NCBI RefSeq assembly: GCF_021390395.1
Contig: NZ_JAJUWT010000013.1
Location: 124,001-188,000, forward strand
Direction of reading: 5' to 3'
Source of the DNA: Saccharothrix sp. S26
GTDB lineage: Bacteria > Actinomycetota > Actinomycetes > Mycobacteriales > Pseudonocardiaceae
Length of the DNA stretch: 64,000 nt
The position numbers were made by a program, and so were the translations under genes. Positions 44,054-52,927 of the stretch are shown piece after piece (positions within the stretch are counted from its first letter, which is position 1; each line of letters opens with the position of its first letter). Under the pieces are notes generated by a model. That model had not been told where the DNA came from and made no database searches. It worked only from the letters and a program-made list of their open reading frames with translations.

Positions 44054-45142
44054 ATGACGGTCGAGGAGCTGCGCAACCGGCACGGGCAACTGCTGCGGGA
44101 CCGGCGGGTGGTCGACCGGCTCGACCCGCCCGCGCGGCCCGCCGACACCGCCGAGCGCTACCACACCTGGAACCAGGTGGCCGCCGAACCGCTGCCCGAC
44201 CTGCTCGGGCGGCTGGTCGACGTGCGCGTCCGGCCCGCCGCCTACCGGCCCGCGCACCTGCGGGAGCTGCAACGCGTCCTCGACGCGGTGCAACCCGAGG
44301 TGCTGCACCTGGCCCGTGCCGCCGGCTGGGACACCGCCACCCCCGTGCTGGCCGGCGTGTTCCCCACCGGCACCCTCGACGCGCTCAGCGTCCCCGTGCC
44401 CGGCCGGGGCGTGCTGGTGCTGGTCAACACGTCGCTGCCGGACCTGCTCGGCGCCGTGCTCAAGACCATGACCGGCGCGCTGCCCCACTACGGCCCGCCA
44501 CCCCTGCTGACCGCCGAGCAGGCGTCCTACGCGCTGGCCGAGGCCCTCAACGCCCACCTGTACGGCAACGGGGCGGTCGAGCCGCGGCGGCTGCCCGAGC
44601 TGTCCGGGCAACGCGCGTCGCTGGTGTCGCTGATGGGGCGGCGGGCGACCCAGTTCGTGCTGGCCCACGAGGTCGCGCACGTGCTGGCCGGGCACCTGCC
44701 GCACGCCCGACGGCTGACCGACCCGAACACGCCGGTCGGCGCGCTGGACGCCCGGTCCGTCGGCTGGCCCCGCGAGCACGAGGCCGACCGGATCGCCGCG
44801 GTGATCATGCTGCGCAGCCTGGACGGCCTCACCCACCGCGAGCTGGAGGCGTACGAGCCGTGCCTGGTCGCGGCCGTGCTGCTGGTGCTGTTCCTGCACG
44901 AGGTCACCGACCGGCTCGCCGACGAGCTCGGCCTCACCGTCCCGTTCGCGGGCAACCACCCGCCGCCCGTGCGGCGCATCCAGACCCTCGTCGAGCACCT
45001 CGCCGGGCACGTGCGCACGCCCCGCGCCCTCGACCTCGCCGCCGACCTCGCCACCTGGCTGGAGGGCAGGCTCGGCGACGTGCGGGAGTGGTTCCGGCTG
45101 GTCGACGAGACGCTGCTGGGCGGACCCGCGCCCGGCGCGTGA
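44054..45142 (+). CDS. Putative zinc metalloprotease (HExxH)
   Basis: A 362-residue protein with a gluzincin-like site: HEVAH (FVLAHEVAHVLAGH, ~residues 211-224) and a downstream EADRIAAV that would give the third zinc ligand or catalytic partner. The flanking region is mostly helical (~220-330) with one hydrophobic stretch (CLVAAVLLVLFL) that may be buried or membrane-peripheral. No signal peptide, so it is probably cytoplasmic or membrane-associated. Family not recognised beyond the peptidase motif. ATG 44054 follows GGGGAGG. Divergent from the lipoprotein operon. Confidence 0.75.
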   Translation: MTVEELRNRHGQLLRDRRVVDRLDPPARPADTAERYHTWNQVAAEPLPDLLGRLVDVRVRPAAYRPAHLRELQRVLDAVQPEVLHLARAAGWDTATPVLAGVFPTGTLDALSVPVPGRGVLVLVNTSLPDLLGAVLKTMTGALPHYGPPPLLTAEQASYALAEALNAHLYGNGAVEPRRLPELSGQRASLVSLMGRRATQFVLAHEVAHVLAGHLPHARRLTDPNTPVGALDARSVGWPREHEADRIAAVIMLRSLDGLTHRELEAYEPCLVAAVLLVLFLHEVTDRLADELGLTVPFAGNHPPPVRRIQTLVEHLAGHVRTPRALDLAADLATWLEGRLGDVREWFRLVDETLLGGPAPGA

Positions 45143-45143
45143 C

Positions 45144-45194
45144 CTCATCGGCACCACGGTCGAGCAGTACGACTTCTTGCCTTACGGGCCGTCG
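45144..45194 (+). pseudogene. Tiny remnant of an MHS-family MFS transporter
   Basis: The plus strand reads DLIGTTVEQYDFLPYGP without a start or continuation. This matches the N-terminal signature of metabolite:H+ symporters (usually SLIGTTIEWYDFFLYG). It occupies the gap between the metalloprotease stop and the convergent aldo/keto reductase. The match is short, so chance cannot be excluded. Confidence 0.4.
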
Positions 45195-45200
45195 CGCGGT

Positions 45201-46166
45201 TCAGCCCAGCGGCCGTTCCGGGTAGCCGAACTCCACCGCGCTCACGTCGTCCAGCGCCGCCCGGATCGCCGGGGGCAGCGTCAGCTCCTCCGCCGCCAAC
45301 GACCCGAGCAGCTGGGCGGTGTCCCGGGCCCCCACCACGGGGGCCACCACGCCCGGCCGGTCCCGCACCCACGCCAGCGCCACGCACAGCGCGTTGGTGC
45401 CCAACCCGTCCGCCGCCGTCGCCACCGCCTGCACGATCCGCGCCGCCCGCTCCGTGCGGTGCTGCTCCACGTACCCGGCGAAGTGCGCCGACGCGCCCCG
45501 CGAGTCCGACGGCGTGCCGTTGCGGTACTTGCCGGTCAGCACGCCCCGGCCCAGCGGGGCCCACGGCAGCAGCCCGATCCCGTGGTGCTGCGCCGCCGGC
45601 ACCACCTCCCGCTCCACGCCGCGCTCCAGCAGGGAGTACTCCACCTGCGTCGACACCAGCGGCGTGTGCCCCGGCAGCGCCGCCGCCGTGCCCAGTTGCC
45701 AGCCCGAGTAGTTCGACACCCCCGCGTAGCGGACCTTGCCCGACGCCACGGCCGCGTCCAGCGCGGACAGCGTCTCCTCCAGCGGCACGTTGGCGTCCCA
45801 CGCGTGCAGTTGCCACAGGTCGATGTGCTCCACGCCCAGCCGGCGCAGCGACCCGTCCAACGCGTGCAGCAGGGCCCCGCGCGACGCGCCGCCGCCGAAC
45901 GGGCCGTCGTTGCGGCGCGCGACCGCCTTCGTGGCGATCACCAGCTCGTCGCGCGGCACGACCTCGCCCAGCAGGCCGCCCAGGATCCGCTCGCTCTCGC
46001 CCTCCACGTACACGTCGGCGGTGTCCACCAGCGTGCCGCCGGCCTCGGCGAAGGCCAGCAGCTGGGTGGCCGCCTCGTCCGCGTCGGTGTCCCGGCCCCA
46101 GGTCATCGTGCCCAGGGCCATCCGGGAGACCCGCAGTCCGCTGCGCCCGAGGTATCGCTGTTCCAC
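45201..46166 (-). CDS. Aldo/keto reductase
   Basis: A 321-residue NADPH-dependent oxidoreductase of the AKR superfamily (TIM barrel). The catalytic tetrad is visible: Asp and Tyr in VDTADVYVEGESE, Lys in VIATKAV, His in LWQLHAWD. Cofactor-binding elements are GVSNYSGWQL, VEYSLLER and the C-terminal VAPVVGARDTAQL. It resembles the YajO/general-stress AKR group; substrate unknown. GTG 46166 appears leaderless: minus-strand TAGGCT (46174-46179) lies 7 nt before the start and there is no ribosome site. Confidence 0.9.
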   Translation of the reverse strand: MEQRYLGRSGLRVSRMALGTMTWGRDTDADEAATQLLAFAEAGGTLVDTADVYVEGESERILGGLLGEVVPRDELVIATKAVARRNDGPFGGGASRGALLHALDGSLRRLGVEHIDLWQLHAWDANVPLEETLSALDAAVASGKVRYAGVSNYSGWQLGTAAALPGHTPLVSTQVEYSLLERGVEREVVPAAQHHGIGLLPWAPLGRGVLTGKYRNGTPSDSRGASAHFAGYVEQHRTERAARIVQAVATAADGLGTNALCVALAWVRDRPGVVAPVVGARDTAQLLGSLAAEELTLPPAIRAALDDVSAVEFGYPERPLG

Positions 46167-46173
46167 GCGGGGG

Positions 46174-46179
46174 AGCCTA
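46174..46179 (-). promoter_or_regulatory. -10 element of a leaderless transcript (AKR gene)
   Basis: TAGGCT, 7 nt before GTG 46166; the transcript would begin at or next to the start codon. Confidence 0.45.
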
Positions 46180-46282
46180 AAGGGTGATCGAATCCGCGGC
46201 GGCTCGTGGCACGCGCGAGGTCAAGCCCCAATCCGGCCACGATCGGGGCACACCCGCCCTGGCGGACCAGGTTACCGACCGG

Positions 46283-46288
46283 TAGGGT
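46283..46288 (+). promoter_or_regulatory. -10 element of a leaderless transcript (LLM oxidoreductase gene)
   Basis: TAGGGT, 8 nt before GTG 46297. No Shine-Dalgarno sequence lies in between. Confidence 0.5.
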
Positions 46289-46296
46289 CGGCGCTC

Positions 46297-47346
46297 GTGC
46301 GACTGGGACTGAACCTCGGGTACTGGGGCGCGGGCAACGACGCCGCGAACCTCGAACTGGCCAGGGAAGCCGACCGACTGGGCTACTCGGTGGTGTGGGC
46401 CGCCGAGGCCTACGGCTCCGACGCGCCCACGGTCCTGGCGTGGGTGGCCGCGCAGACCGAACGCGTCGACGTCGGCAGCGCGATCCTGCAGATCCCGGCC
46501 CGGACGCCGGCGATGACCGCGATGACCGCCGCCACGCTGGACTCGCTGTCGGGCGGCCGGTTCCGCCTCGGCCTGGGCGTGTCCGGGCCGCAGGTCTCGG
46601 AGGGCTGGCACGGCGTGCGGTTCGACAAGCCCCTGGGCCGCACCCGCGAGTACGTCGACATCGTCCGCGCCGCCCTGCGCCGCGACCGGCTGCGCTACGA
46701 CGGCGAGCACTACACGCTGCCGCTGCCCGACGGCCCCGGCAAGGCGCTCACCCTCACCGTGCACCCGGTGCGCGAGCACATCCCCGTCTACCTCGCCGCC
46801 GTCGGGCCGAAGAACGTCGAGCTGGCCGGCGAGATCGCCGACGGCTGGCTCGCGCTGTTCCTGTCGCCCGAGCACTCCGGCGACGTGCTCGCGTCCCTGC
46901 GGGCCGGCCGGGAGAAGGCGGGCAAGACCCTCGACGGGTTCGACATCGCCGCCACCGTCCCGATGGTCGTCGGCGACGACTGGCGCGCGTGCGCCGACCG
47001 CGTCCGCCCCTACGCCGCGCTCTACGTCGGCGGCATGGGCAGCAGGCAGAAGAACTTCTACAACGACAACGCCGCCCGGATGGGCTTCGCCGCCGAGGCC
47101 GCCGAGGTGCAGGACCGCTACCTCGCCAAGGACTACGAGGGCGCGATGGCCGCCCTGCCCGTCGACTTCCTCGACGCCACCTCGCTGCTCGGGAGCAAGG
47201 AGCGCATCGCCGACAAGATGCGCGCCTACGCCGAAGCGGGGGTCACCACACTCACCCTTTCGCCCATGCTGCAAGATCTCGATCAGGGGATCGCCGCGCT
47301 CCGCACGGCGATCGAAGCTCTGGATCTGGCAGGAGTGGGTAGTTGA
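46297..47346 (+). CDS. F420-dependent LLM-class oxidoreductase
   Basis: A 349-residue luciferase-like monooxygenase-fold protein of the actinomycete F420-dependent group (MSMEG-type). Motifs: the [10 protein letters not shown] start, [72 protein letters not shown] (family hallmark) and [40 protein letters not shown]. It probably reduces or oxidises a small molecule with coenzyme F420; substrate unknown. Leaderless GTG start. Its stop overlaps the TTG of uppP, so the two are coupled, and a histidine phosphatase follows; this grouping recurs in actinomycetes. Confidence 0.9.
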   Translation: MRLGLNLGYWGAGNDAANLELAREADRLGYSVVWAAEAYGSDAPTVLAWVAAQTERVDVGSAILQIPARTPAMTAMTAATLDSLSGGRFRLGLGVSGPQVSEGWHGVRFDKPLGRTREYVDIVRAALRRDRLRYDGEHYTLPLPDGPGKALTLTVHPVREHIPVYLAAVGPKNVELAGEIADGWLALFLSPEHSGDVLASLRAGREKAGKTLDGFDIAATVPMVVGDDWRACADRVRPYAALYVGGMGSRQKNFYNDNAARMGFAAEAAEVQDRYLAKDYEGAMAALPVDFLDATSLLGSKERIADKMRAYAEAGVTTLTLSPMLQDLDQGIAALRTAIEALDLAGVGS

Positions 47347-48167
47347 GCTGGTTGCAGGCCATCGTCCTCGGACTCGTCCAAGGGCTCACGGAATTCCTGC
47401 CCATTTCCTCGTCGGGTCACATCAGGATCGTCTCCACACTGTTCTTCGGCAACGACGCGGGCGCGTCGTTCACCGCGGTCATCCAGCTCGGCACCGAGGT
47501 CGCGGTGCTGATCTACTTCGCCAAGGACATCGGCAACTTCATCGCGGCCTGGTTCCGCGGCCTGTTCAGCAAGGCCGCGCGCAAGACCGAGGACTACCGG
47601 ATGGCCTGGTACGTGATCATCGGGTCGATCCCGATCAGCGTGCTGGGCTACCTGTTCAAGGACGAGATCCGGTCCTCGCTGCGCAACCTGTGGATCACCG
47701 CGACCGTCCTGGTGGTGTTCGGCCTGCTGCTGGGCCTGGCCGACCAGTTCGCCCAGCACGTCCGCGACAAGCTCCAGCTCAAGGACGCCGTCGGCATGGG
47801 CCTGGCCCAGGCCCTCGCGCTGATCCCGGGCGTGTCCCGCTCCGGCGGCACCCTCACCGCGGGCCTGTTCCTCGGCCTGGACCGCGCCTCCGCGGCCCGC
47901 TACTCGTTCCTGCTGGCCCTGCCCGCCGTGTTCGGCGCGGGCATCTTCAGCATCCCCGACGTGCTCGAACGCGCCGAGCCCAACGCCGCCTCCGTGCCGC
48001 AGATGATCGTCGCCACGATCGTGTCGTTCGCGGTCGGCTACGCCACGATCGCGTGGCTGCTGCGCTACGTCTCCAAGCACAGCTACTCGGTGTTCGTGTG
48101 GTACCGGCTGCTGCTCGGCATCGTCCTGATGGGGCTGCTGTCGATGGGGCTCATCAACCCGACATAG
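47343..48167 (+). CDS. uppP: Undecaprenyl-diphosphatase (BacA/UppP)
   Basis: A 274-residue membrane phosphatase that converts undecaprenyl diphosphate to the monophosphate carrier used for peptidoglycan and other wall polymers; it also gives bacitracin tolerance. The two family motifs are clear: [13 protein letters not shown] (residues ~14-26, with the catalytic Glu and His) and [11 protein letters not shown] (~158-168, with the Arg). About eight hydrophobic segments. TTG 47343 overlaps the stop of the oxidoreductase gene and has AGGAG upstream. It ends 10 bp before the histidine phosphatase gene. Confidence 0.95.
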   Translation: MSWLQAIVLGLVQGLTEFLPISSSGHIRIVSTLFFGNDAGASFTAVIQLGTEVAVLIYFAKDIGNFIAAWFRGLFSKAARKTEDYRMAWYVIIGSIPISVLGYLFKDEIRSSLRNLWITATVLVVFGLLLGLADQFAQHVRDKLQLKDAVGMGLAQALALIPGVSRSGGTLTAGLFLGLDRASAARYSFLLALPAVFGAGIFSIPDVLERAEPNAASVPQMIVATIVSFAVGYATIAWLLRYVSKHSYSVFVWYRLLLGIVLMGLLSMGLINPT

Positions 48168-48170
48168 GGT
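48165..48170 (+). promoter_or_regulatory. -10 element of a leaderless transcript (histidine phosphatase gene)
   Basis: TAGGGT, overlapping the end of uppP, 7 nt before GTG 48178. The gene may thus be read both from the operon and from its own leaderless start. Confidence 0.45.
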
Positions 48171-48177
48171 TGGCGGC

Positions 48178-48873
48178 GTGGCTACCGTGATCTTGCTGCG
48201 ACACGCCCGCTCCACCGCCAACGGAGCGGGCGTCCTCGCGGGCCGCCGACCCGGCGTGACGCTGTCCGAACGGGGTGAGGAGCAGGCCGCGGCGCTGGTC
48301 GACCGGCTGGCCGGCATCCCGGTCGCCGCCGTCGTCACCTCGCCGCTGGAACGCTGCCGGCAGACCCTCGCACCCCTGCTCGACCGACTCGGCCTCGACG
48401 CGACCGTCGAACCCGACCTCGCCGAGGTCGACTACGGCCAGTGGACCGGGCGGGAGATCAAGGAACTGCTCGAAGAACCCCTGTGGCAGGTCGTGCAGCA
48501 GCACCCGTCCGCCGCGGTGTTCCCCGAGGGCGAGGGCCTGGCCACCGTGCAGGCGCGGGCCGTGGCCGCCATCCGGGCCCACGACGCCCGCGTCACCGCC
48601 GAGCACGGGCCCCGGGCGGTGTGGGTCGCGTGCAGCCACGGCGACGTGATCAAGGCCGTCCTCGCCGACGCGCTCGGCGTGCACCTCGACGGCTTCCAGC
48701 GCATCGTGGTCGACCCCGCGTCGGTGTCGGTCGTGCAGTACACCGAGACCCGGCCGTTCGTGCTGCGCGTCAACGACAACGGCGGCGACCTGTCCGCCCT
48801 CGTGCCGCCGCCGGAGAAGACCGAGCAGGCACCGTCGTCCGACGCGGTCGTGGGCGGCACCACCGGCGCGTGA
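48178..48873 (+). CDS. Histidine phosphatase (phosphoglycerate-mutase-like, MSMEG_4193 type)
   Basis: A 231-residue cytoplasmic member of the histidine phosphatase superfamily. The phospho-acceptor is in LLRHARSTANGAGVLAGRRPGV; supporting residues are in SPLERCRQT, LAEVDYGQWTGR and ACSHGDVIKAVLAD. This form (with FPEGEGLATVQARAVAAI) corresponds to the actinomycete subfamily represented by MSMEG_4193. Substrate not known. GTG 48178 appears leaderless. A strong hairpin follows the stop. Confidence 0.9.
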   Translation: MATVILLRHARSTANGAGVLAGRRPGVTLSERGEEQAAALVDRLAGIPVAAVVTSPLERCRQTLAPLLDRLGLDATVEPDLAEVDYGQWTGREIKELLEEPLWQVVQQHPSAAVFPEGEGLATVQARAVAAIRAHDARVTAEHGPRAVWVACSHGDVIKAVLADALGVHLDGFQRIVVDPASVSVVQYTETRPFVLRVNDNGGDLSALVPPPEKTEQAPSSDAVVGGTTGA

Positions 48874-48886
48874 CCTCGCCCTGAGC

Positions 48887-48932
48887 ACCGCGTGGCCCCC
48901 GGACAGTGCAGGGTAGTCCGGGGGCCACGGTG
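48887..48932 (+). terminator. Hairpin terminator after the uppP/phosphatase operon
   Basis: A perfect 13-bp core stem GTGGCCCCCGGAC (48892-48904) / GTCCGGGGGCCAC (48916-48928), extended by CACC/GGTG with a bulge, 13 bp after the phosphatase stop. Confidence 0.8.
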
Positions 48933-49213
48933 CGCTTGGCCGGGGCGGGCGGCCTCGTGCAGACGATCGTATTGGCGTTAACTCGCGGACAAACCTCCCG
49001 GCTTCGGCCCGGCATCCGGCGGTATCGCGCCGCTTGCCCAGGTCAGCCCGCCCACCCTCACCCGGCCTGACGGCATAACCGCAGCTCAACAGGGGTGGAA
49101 ACACCGGCGAAACAAACGCGCAAGCGGTCGGGTGCCCCAACCGGTTGCACCGTTCGGCCCCGGCCGGAAGGACCGGGCGTGTTAGAAGTTAACAACCCGG
49201 CGTGCGCTCTTGA
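48933..49213. other. Non-coding interval between phosphatase terminator and recombinase
   Basis: About 280 bp with no convincing ORF. It is slightly richer in A/T than its surroundings (TTGGCGTTAACTCGCGGAC, GTTAGAAGTTAACAACC). I see no tRNA end, direct repeat or attachment-site pair next to the recombinase. Confidence 0.5.
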
Positions 49214-50368
49214 TCACAGTCCGAGGCGGGTGACCGCGTTGTCCTCCAACGGGTTCGCCGTGCGGATGTAGCGGTGCACCGTGCGCGGGTTCGTCCAGCG
49301 GCCCTGCCGCATGATCTCCCGGTCGCTCGCGCCGCCCAGCGCCGCCTGCGTGGCGAAGCCCGCCCGCAGCGAGTGCCCGCCGAACAGCGCCGGGTCCAGC
49401 CCGGCCTTCGCCGCGTACCGCTTCACCACGTCCGACACCGCCCGGTCCGACATCGAGCGGCCGCCCAACCGGCCGTGCCTGCTCACCGACGGGAACAGCG
49501 GGCCGCGCGCCGGACCGGGCTGGTAGGAGTGGCAGCGGTGCGTCGCCCCCCGCTCGCCCTCGTCCTCCAGCAACGCCCGCGGGTCCGCCGCCGTGAGCAC
49601 GTCCACCCAGTCCGCGAACGCGCACACCGGGCACGTCGGCCGCCGCGCGCCGCGGGGCAGCACCACCCGCTGCCGGTGCGCGCCCGTCTGGTCGGTCTTC
49701 GTCACGCCCAGCTCCACCAGCAGCAGCGGCTCGTGCGTGCGCGGGTCCACGTCCACCGTGACGTCCTCCAACGCCACCGCCGCCAACTCGCTGCGCCGCA
49801 ACGCGCCCGCGAACCCCACCAGCAGCAGCAACGCGTCACGCCGGCGTGCCAACCCCGTCGGCCAGCCCGGCGGCGGCAGTTCCGCCAGCAGCGCCTCCAA
49901 CGTGCCCAGCAGCACCGGCCGCTTGCGCCGCGGCTGCGCCTGGCGCGTGCGGCGGACACCGCGCAACGTCAACCGCACCACGTCCGAGCGGGTGGGGGAG
50001 GGCAGGCCGCCGGCCGCGTGCACCGCCGCGATCGCCGCCGCCTTGCGCTCCAGCGTGGACGGGCCGAACGCGGGGGAGCCGTCTTCCTTCGTCGCGTCCG
50101 CCGCCACCGCCAGGTACACGGCCACGTCCACCGGGTCCGCGGGCAGCGCCACGCGACCCTCGGCCTCGCACCACGCCGCCCAGCCGACCCAGTCCGAGCG
50201 GTAGGCGCGCAGCGTGTTCGCCGACTGGGCGGCCCGCAGGTAGCCCGCCAGCGCGTCGGCCTGCTCGGCGTCGAACCGGCGCCGCACCTGCTCCAGCGCG
50301 GCGAAGTCCACCAGTGCCGCGTGCTGCACGCGGTCGAGTTCCGCGCGCACCGGCTCCGGCAGGGTCAC
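49214..50368 (-). CDS. Tyrosine recombinase/site-specific integrase
   Basis: A 384-residue recombinase. The core-binding helical domain (~30-125, SANTLRAYRSDWVGWAAWCEAEGR) precedes a catalytic domain with Arg in ALRRSELAAV, a Lys in the beta-hairpin (GVTKTDQTG), His-x-x-Arg in GGHSLRAGFA, and GRWTNPRTVHRYIR holding the second His/Trp position and the nucleophilic Tyr. An extra Cys-containing insert (CPVCAFADW ... CHSYQPG) between the first Arg and HxxR is unusual for XerC/D and might bind metal. GTG 50368 looks leaderless (minus-strand TAGAGT 6 nt before). No phage or element genes surround it, so it may be a solitary recombinase. It shares its upstream region with the ArsR gene. Confidence 0.88.
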   Translation of the reverse strand: MTLPEPVRAELDRVQHAALVDFAALEQVRRRFDAEQADALAGYLRAAQSANTLRAYRSDWVGWAAWCEAEGRVALPADPVDVAVYLAVAADATKEDGSPAFGPSTLERKAAAIAAVHAAGGLPSPTRSDVVRLTLRGVRRTRQAQPRRKRPVLLGTLEALLAELPPPGWPTGLARRRDALLLLVGFAGALRRSELAAVALEDVTVDVDPRTHEPLLLVELGVTKTDQTGAHRQRVVLPRGARRPTCPVCAFADWVDVLTAADPRALLEDEGERGATHRCHSYQPGPARGPLFPSVSRHGRLGGRSMSDRAVSDVVKRYAAKAGLDPALFGGHSLRAGFATQAALGGASDREIMRQGRWTNPRTVHRYIRTANPLEDNAVTRLGL

Positions 50369-50393
50369 TGCGCCACTCTAACATCTTTGCGGC

Positions 50394-50445
50394 CTTAATA
50401 TCTTCAGTGTGGATTAATAGACCTCTTGACCAGGGTCGCTACTAT
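50394..50445 (+). promoter_or_regulatory. ArsR promoter with dyad operator
   Basis: -10 TACTAT (50440-50445) lies 8 nt before GTG 50454, with -35-like TAGACC (50418-50423) 16 bp upstream. Over and upstream of the -35, TTAATA ... ATTAAT (50395-50418) forms a dyad around CTTCAGTGTG, a typical size and composition for an ArsR-family operator. It also sits in front of the divergent recombinase gene. Confidence 0.55.
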
Positions 50446-50453
50446 GCGAAATC

Positions 50454-50762
50454 GTGCGCGCCCTACAACACCCGGACGTGGAGGATCTACGGCTCGCGAC
50501 CGTGCTCAGCGCGCTCGCCGACCCGGTCCGGCTGCGGATCGTGGCCGAGCTCGCACGATCGGGTGGAATCGTGTGCGGCCAGTTCGACGTGCCGGTCAGC
50601 ATGTCGACGCTGTCGCACCACCTCAAGGTGCTCCGGGAGGCCGGGGTGCTGCGCGTGACGCCGCACGGCAGCTACCGCAAGCACGAGCTGCGGCGCGAGG
50701 AGATGGAACGCCGGTTCCCCGGCGTGCTGGACTCCATCACCAGGGTGATCGAAGCACCCTGA
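50454..50762 (+). CDS. ArsR-family transcriptional regulator
   Basis: A 102-residue winged-helix regulator: LATVLSALADPVRLRIVAELARSGGIVCGQFDVPVSMSTLSHHLKVLREAGVLRVTPHGSYRKHELRREEMERRFPGVL. The recognition helix MSTLSHHLKVL and the wing are canonical. A single Cys precedes the recognition helix (IVCGQF), so a classical metal-binding CxC is absent and the sensed signal is unknown. Probable leaderless start and self-repression through the dyad at 50395. The gene ends 12 bp before the convergent VOC gene. Confidence 0.9.
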   Translation: MRALQHPDVEDLRLATVLSALADPVRLRIVAELARSGGIVCGQFDVPVSMSTLSHHLKVLREAGVLRVTPHGSYRKHELRREEMERRFPGVLDSITRVIEAP

Positions 50763-50774
50763 CCGCGGCGGCGC

Positions 50775-51158
50775 TCACCAGCCCGGCAGGAACAGGCAGA
50801 ACGGGTGACCGGCCGGGTCGAGGTACACGCGCACGCCCTCCTGCGGCTGGAAGTCGGCCAGGGTGGCGCCCAGCGAGACCGCGTGCGCGCCGGCGGTCTC
50901 CAGGTCGTCCACCAGGATGTCCAGGTGCGCCATCATCCGCTGCTCGCCGTCGGTCGCGGGCCAGGTGGGGCGCCGGTAGTCCGGTTCGGTCTGGAACGAC
51001 AGCCCGGCGCTGCCGTCCGGTGGGCGCAGGGTGGCCCAGCCCGGTTCGTCGTCGCGCAGCGGCCAGCCGAGCAGGTCGCGGTAGAAGCGGGCGAGGGCCT
51101 GGGCGTCGGGTGCGTCGAGCACGGTCGCGGTCAGCTTCAGCACGGTCCTGATTTTCAC
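50775..51158 (-). CDS. VOC-family (glyoxalase/bleomycin-resistance-like) protein
   Basis: A 127-residue vicinal-oxygen-chelate protein with two beta-alpha-beta-beta-beta units: TATVLDAPDAQALARFYRDLLGWPL and MMAHLDILVDDLETAGAHAVSLGATLADFQPQEGVRVYLDPAGHPFCLFLPGW. Metal ligands may be the His of AHLDI and nearby acids, but the first-unit His is not obvious, so it may be a binding protein instead of an enzyme. The start is GTG 51158, or GTG 51143 with AGGA directly upstream. Common family in actinomycetes; function unknown. Confidence 0.85.
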   Translation of the reverse strand: MKIRTVLKLTATVLDAPDAQALARFYRDLLGWPLRDDEPGWATLRPPDGSAGLSFQTEPDYRRPTWPATDGEQRMMAHLDILVDDLETAGAHAVSLGATLADFQPQEGVRVYLDPAGHPFCLFLPGW

Positions 51159-51247
51159 CCGGCCGGGGGATCTTCGCAGCGCGGCGGACACGGGCGGGGG
51201 CGGCCGGATCGCTCCGACCGCCCCCGTTGGTGTCCCGTGCGCGCGGG

Positions 51248-52921
51248 TCAGCCGCCCGGGTTGGGGTGCGGCAGCTCGCCGTACTTGGGCGCGTGCTGGG
51301 AGATCTCGAACAGCGCCTCGCCGAGCCGGTAGTCGTTCTGCTCGAAGCAGCCCTTGCCCAGGGTGTGGGCGTAGGCGGAGCAGGTGCCGTCGAGCTGCCT
51401 GGTCAACTGGGCGGCGGCGGCGAGGTAGCCGAGCGAGTTGTCGGTGCGAGGCATGTACCGGTCGCCGATGGAGGAGCCCGCGGAGGCGATGAGCAGCAGC
51501 AGGGCGGCCAGGACGCCGAGGCCGGTCGACGGCGAGGCGAACGCGGCGCGGACGCGGGCGACGCCGTCGAAGCGGCGCACGCCGTAGTGGGCGGCGAACC
51601 CGGTGAGCAGGAGCAGGCAGTAGAGCAGTTCGGCGGTGCTGCGCGGCCACAGCTGCACGGCGTCGGCGGCGTACATCTGGGCGCCGAAGTAGAAGCGCAG
51701 CAGCCAGGCGCCGGCGAAGGTCGTGGTCAGGAGGATGACGGCGGTGCGGCTGCGTGCCACCGCGATGGCGGCGGCGAGGCCGACGAGGGCGAGGATGGTG
51801 AACAGGCCGACGCCGCCGAGTTCGCCGGGCGGCGGCCAGGGGCCGGTGTTGCCGGGCAGGTCGCCGCGCCACATGGCGATGTAGGCGGGTTCGGTCCAGG
51901 TGTCCCAGTAGAAGTAGCGGTCCTTGACCGAGCCGGAGGCGGTGAGCAGGCCGAACAGGTGGCGGGAGGACACGGCGACGAAGACGGCGGCGGTGATGGC
52001 GACGAGGGCGAGGCCCTTGAGGCGGCCGGTGCGCCAGGGGAACAGCACGAGGGCGGAGATCAGCACGCCGGGCGCGGACCAGACGAACCAGCCGGAGTAG
52101 ATGAGGAACACCAGGCCGAGGGCGATGCCGAAGCCGATGCCGCCGAGGACGATGGCGCGCCAGGGTGTGTCGGCGGCGCGGCGCAGGCGGCGCAGCAGGG
52201 CGAGCAGGACGGCGACCATCACGACGAGCATGAGGTTGGTGTAGGGCTTGTAGGGGTCGATCAGGACCATGCCGGGGACGACGCCGAGGCCCAGGGCCCA
52301 CAGGGGTGAGAGCAGCAGTCGCCAGGAGAGGTAGGCGACGGGGCCGAACAGGGCGGTGCCGATGATCTGCAGCGCTTTGAGGGAGTGTTCGGGGTCGGTG
52401 TCGGTGAGCTGGGAGAACCAGGCGATGGCGTGGACCCAGCCGGGTGGGTAGTCGGCCTGCATGGTGCCGGTGTCGAGGAGGGTGTGCGCCCAGCGGACGA
52501 GGGCGCCGGAGTCGCCGCCGTTGGCGTTGAGGCCCCAGGAGGTGCCGCGCAGGGCGACCAGGACGGCGCCGGCGACGAGTCCGCTGAACAGGCCGGCGGC
52601 CGCGGCGGCGGCGATGCGGCGGGTCAGGGGCGCGTGGGCGGTCCAGCGGGTGCGGGCGGCGAGCACGGCGAGCAGGAGCAGGACCGCGGCGATGAGGGCG
52701 AAGCGGAGTTGGAGCGCGGCCAGGCCACTGATCTGGCCGATCCGGTCGAGCGGGTTGACCTCGATGCCGCGGGCGAGGAGCACCATCAGCGCCGCGGCGG
52801 CCACGGACACGACGGCTTCGGCGGCGACGAGCCATCCTCGGCGGGGTGGTGCGGTGGTGGGCGGCGGCGGGGTGTGCTCGGGGCTGGTCCGCGGCGGTTG
52901 TTCTGGCGCGGTCGACAGCAC
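51248..52921 (-). CDS. GT-C glycosyltransferase, AftA-like (galactan arabinofuranosyltransferase family)
   Basis: A 557-residue polytopic membrane protein with ~11-13 helices and a short soluble C-terminal domain holding two Cys (GTCSAYAHTLGKGCFEQNDYRLGEALF). The first large outer loop reads NANGGDSGALVRWAHTLL followed by DYPPGWVHAIAWF; acidic loop plus YPP is typical of decaprenyl-phosphate-arabinose-using GT-C enzymes of the AftA/GT85 type, as is YSGWFVWSAPG. AftA adds the first arabinofuranose to galactan in wall arabinogalactan, which Pseudonocardiaceae possess. The role is inferred from resemblance. GTG 52921 follows GAGGAAG and lies 6 bp after the GT2 stop, so the two are cotranscribed. 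Confidence 0.78.
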   Translation of the reverse strand: MLSTAPEQPPRTSPEHTPPPPTTAPPRRGWLVAAEAVVSVAAAALMVLLARGIEVNPLDRIGQISGLAALQLRFALIAAVLLLLAVLAARTRWTAHAPLTRRIAAAAAAGLFSGLVAGAVLVALRGTSWGLNANGGDSGALVRWAHTLLDTGTMQADYPPGWVHAIAWFSQLTDTDPEHSLKALQIIGTALFGPVAYLSWRLLLSPLWALGLGVVPGMVLIDPYKPYTNLMLVVMVAVLLALLRRLRRAADTPWRAIVLGGIGFGIALGLVFLIYSGWFVWSAPGVLISALVLFPWRTGRLKGLALVAITAAVFVAVSSRHLFGLLTASGSVKDRYFYWDTWTEPAYIAMWRGDLPGNTGPWPPPGELGGVGLFTILALVGLAAAIAVARSRTAVILLTTTFAGAWLLRFYFGAQMYAADAVQLWPRSTAELLYCLLLLTGFAAHYGVRRFDGVARVRAAFASPSTGLGVLAALLLLIASAGSSIGDRYMPRTDNSLGYLAAAAQLTRQLDGTCSAYAHTLGKGCFEQNDYRLGEALFEISQHAPKYGELPHPNPGG

Positions 52922-52927
52922 CGTCGA

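Noticed and set aside
49214..50368. Prophage, ICE or integron integrase
   Set aside because: No tRNA, att repeat, excisionase, replication or conjugation genes flank it.
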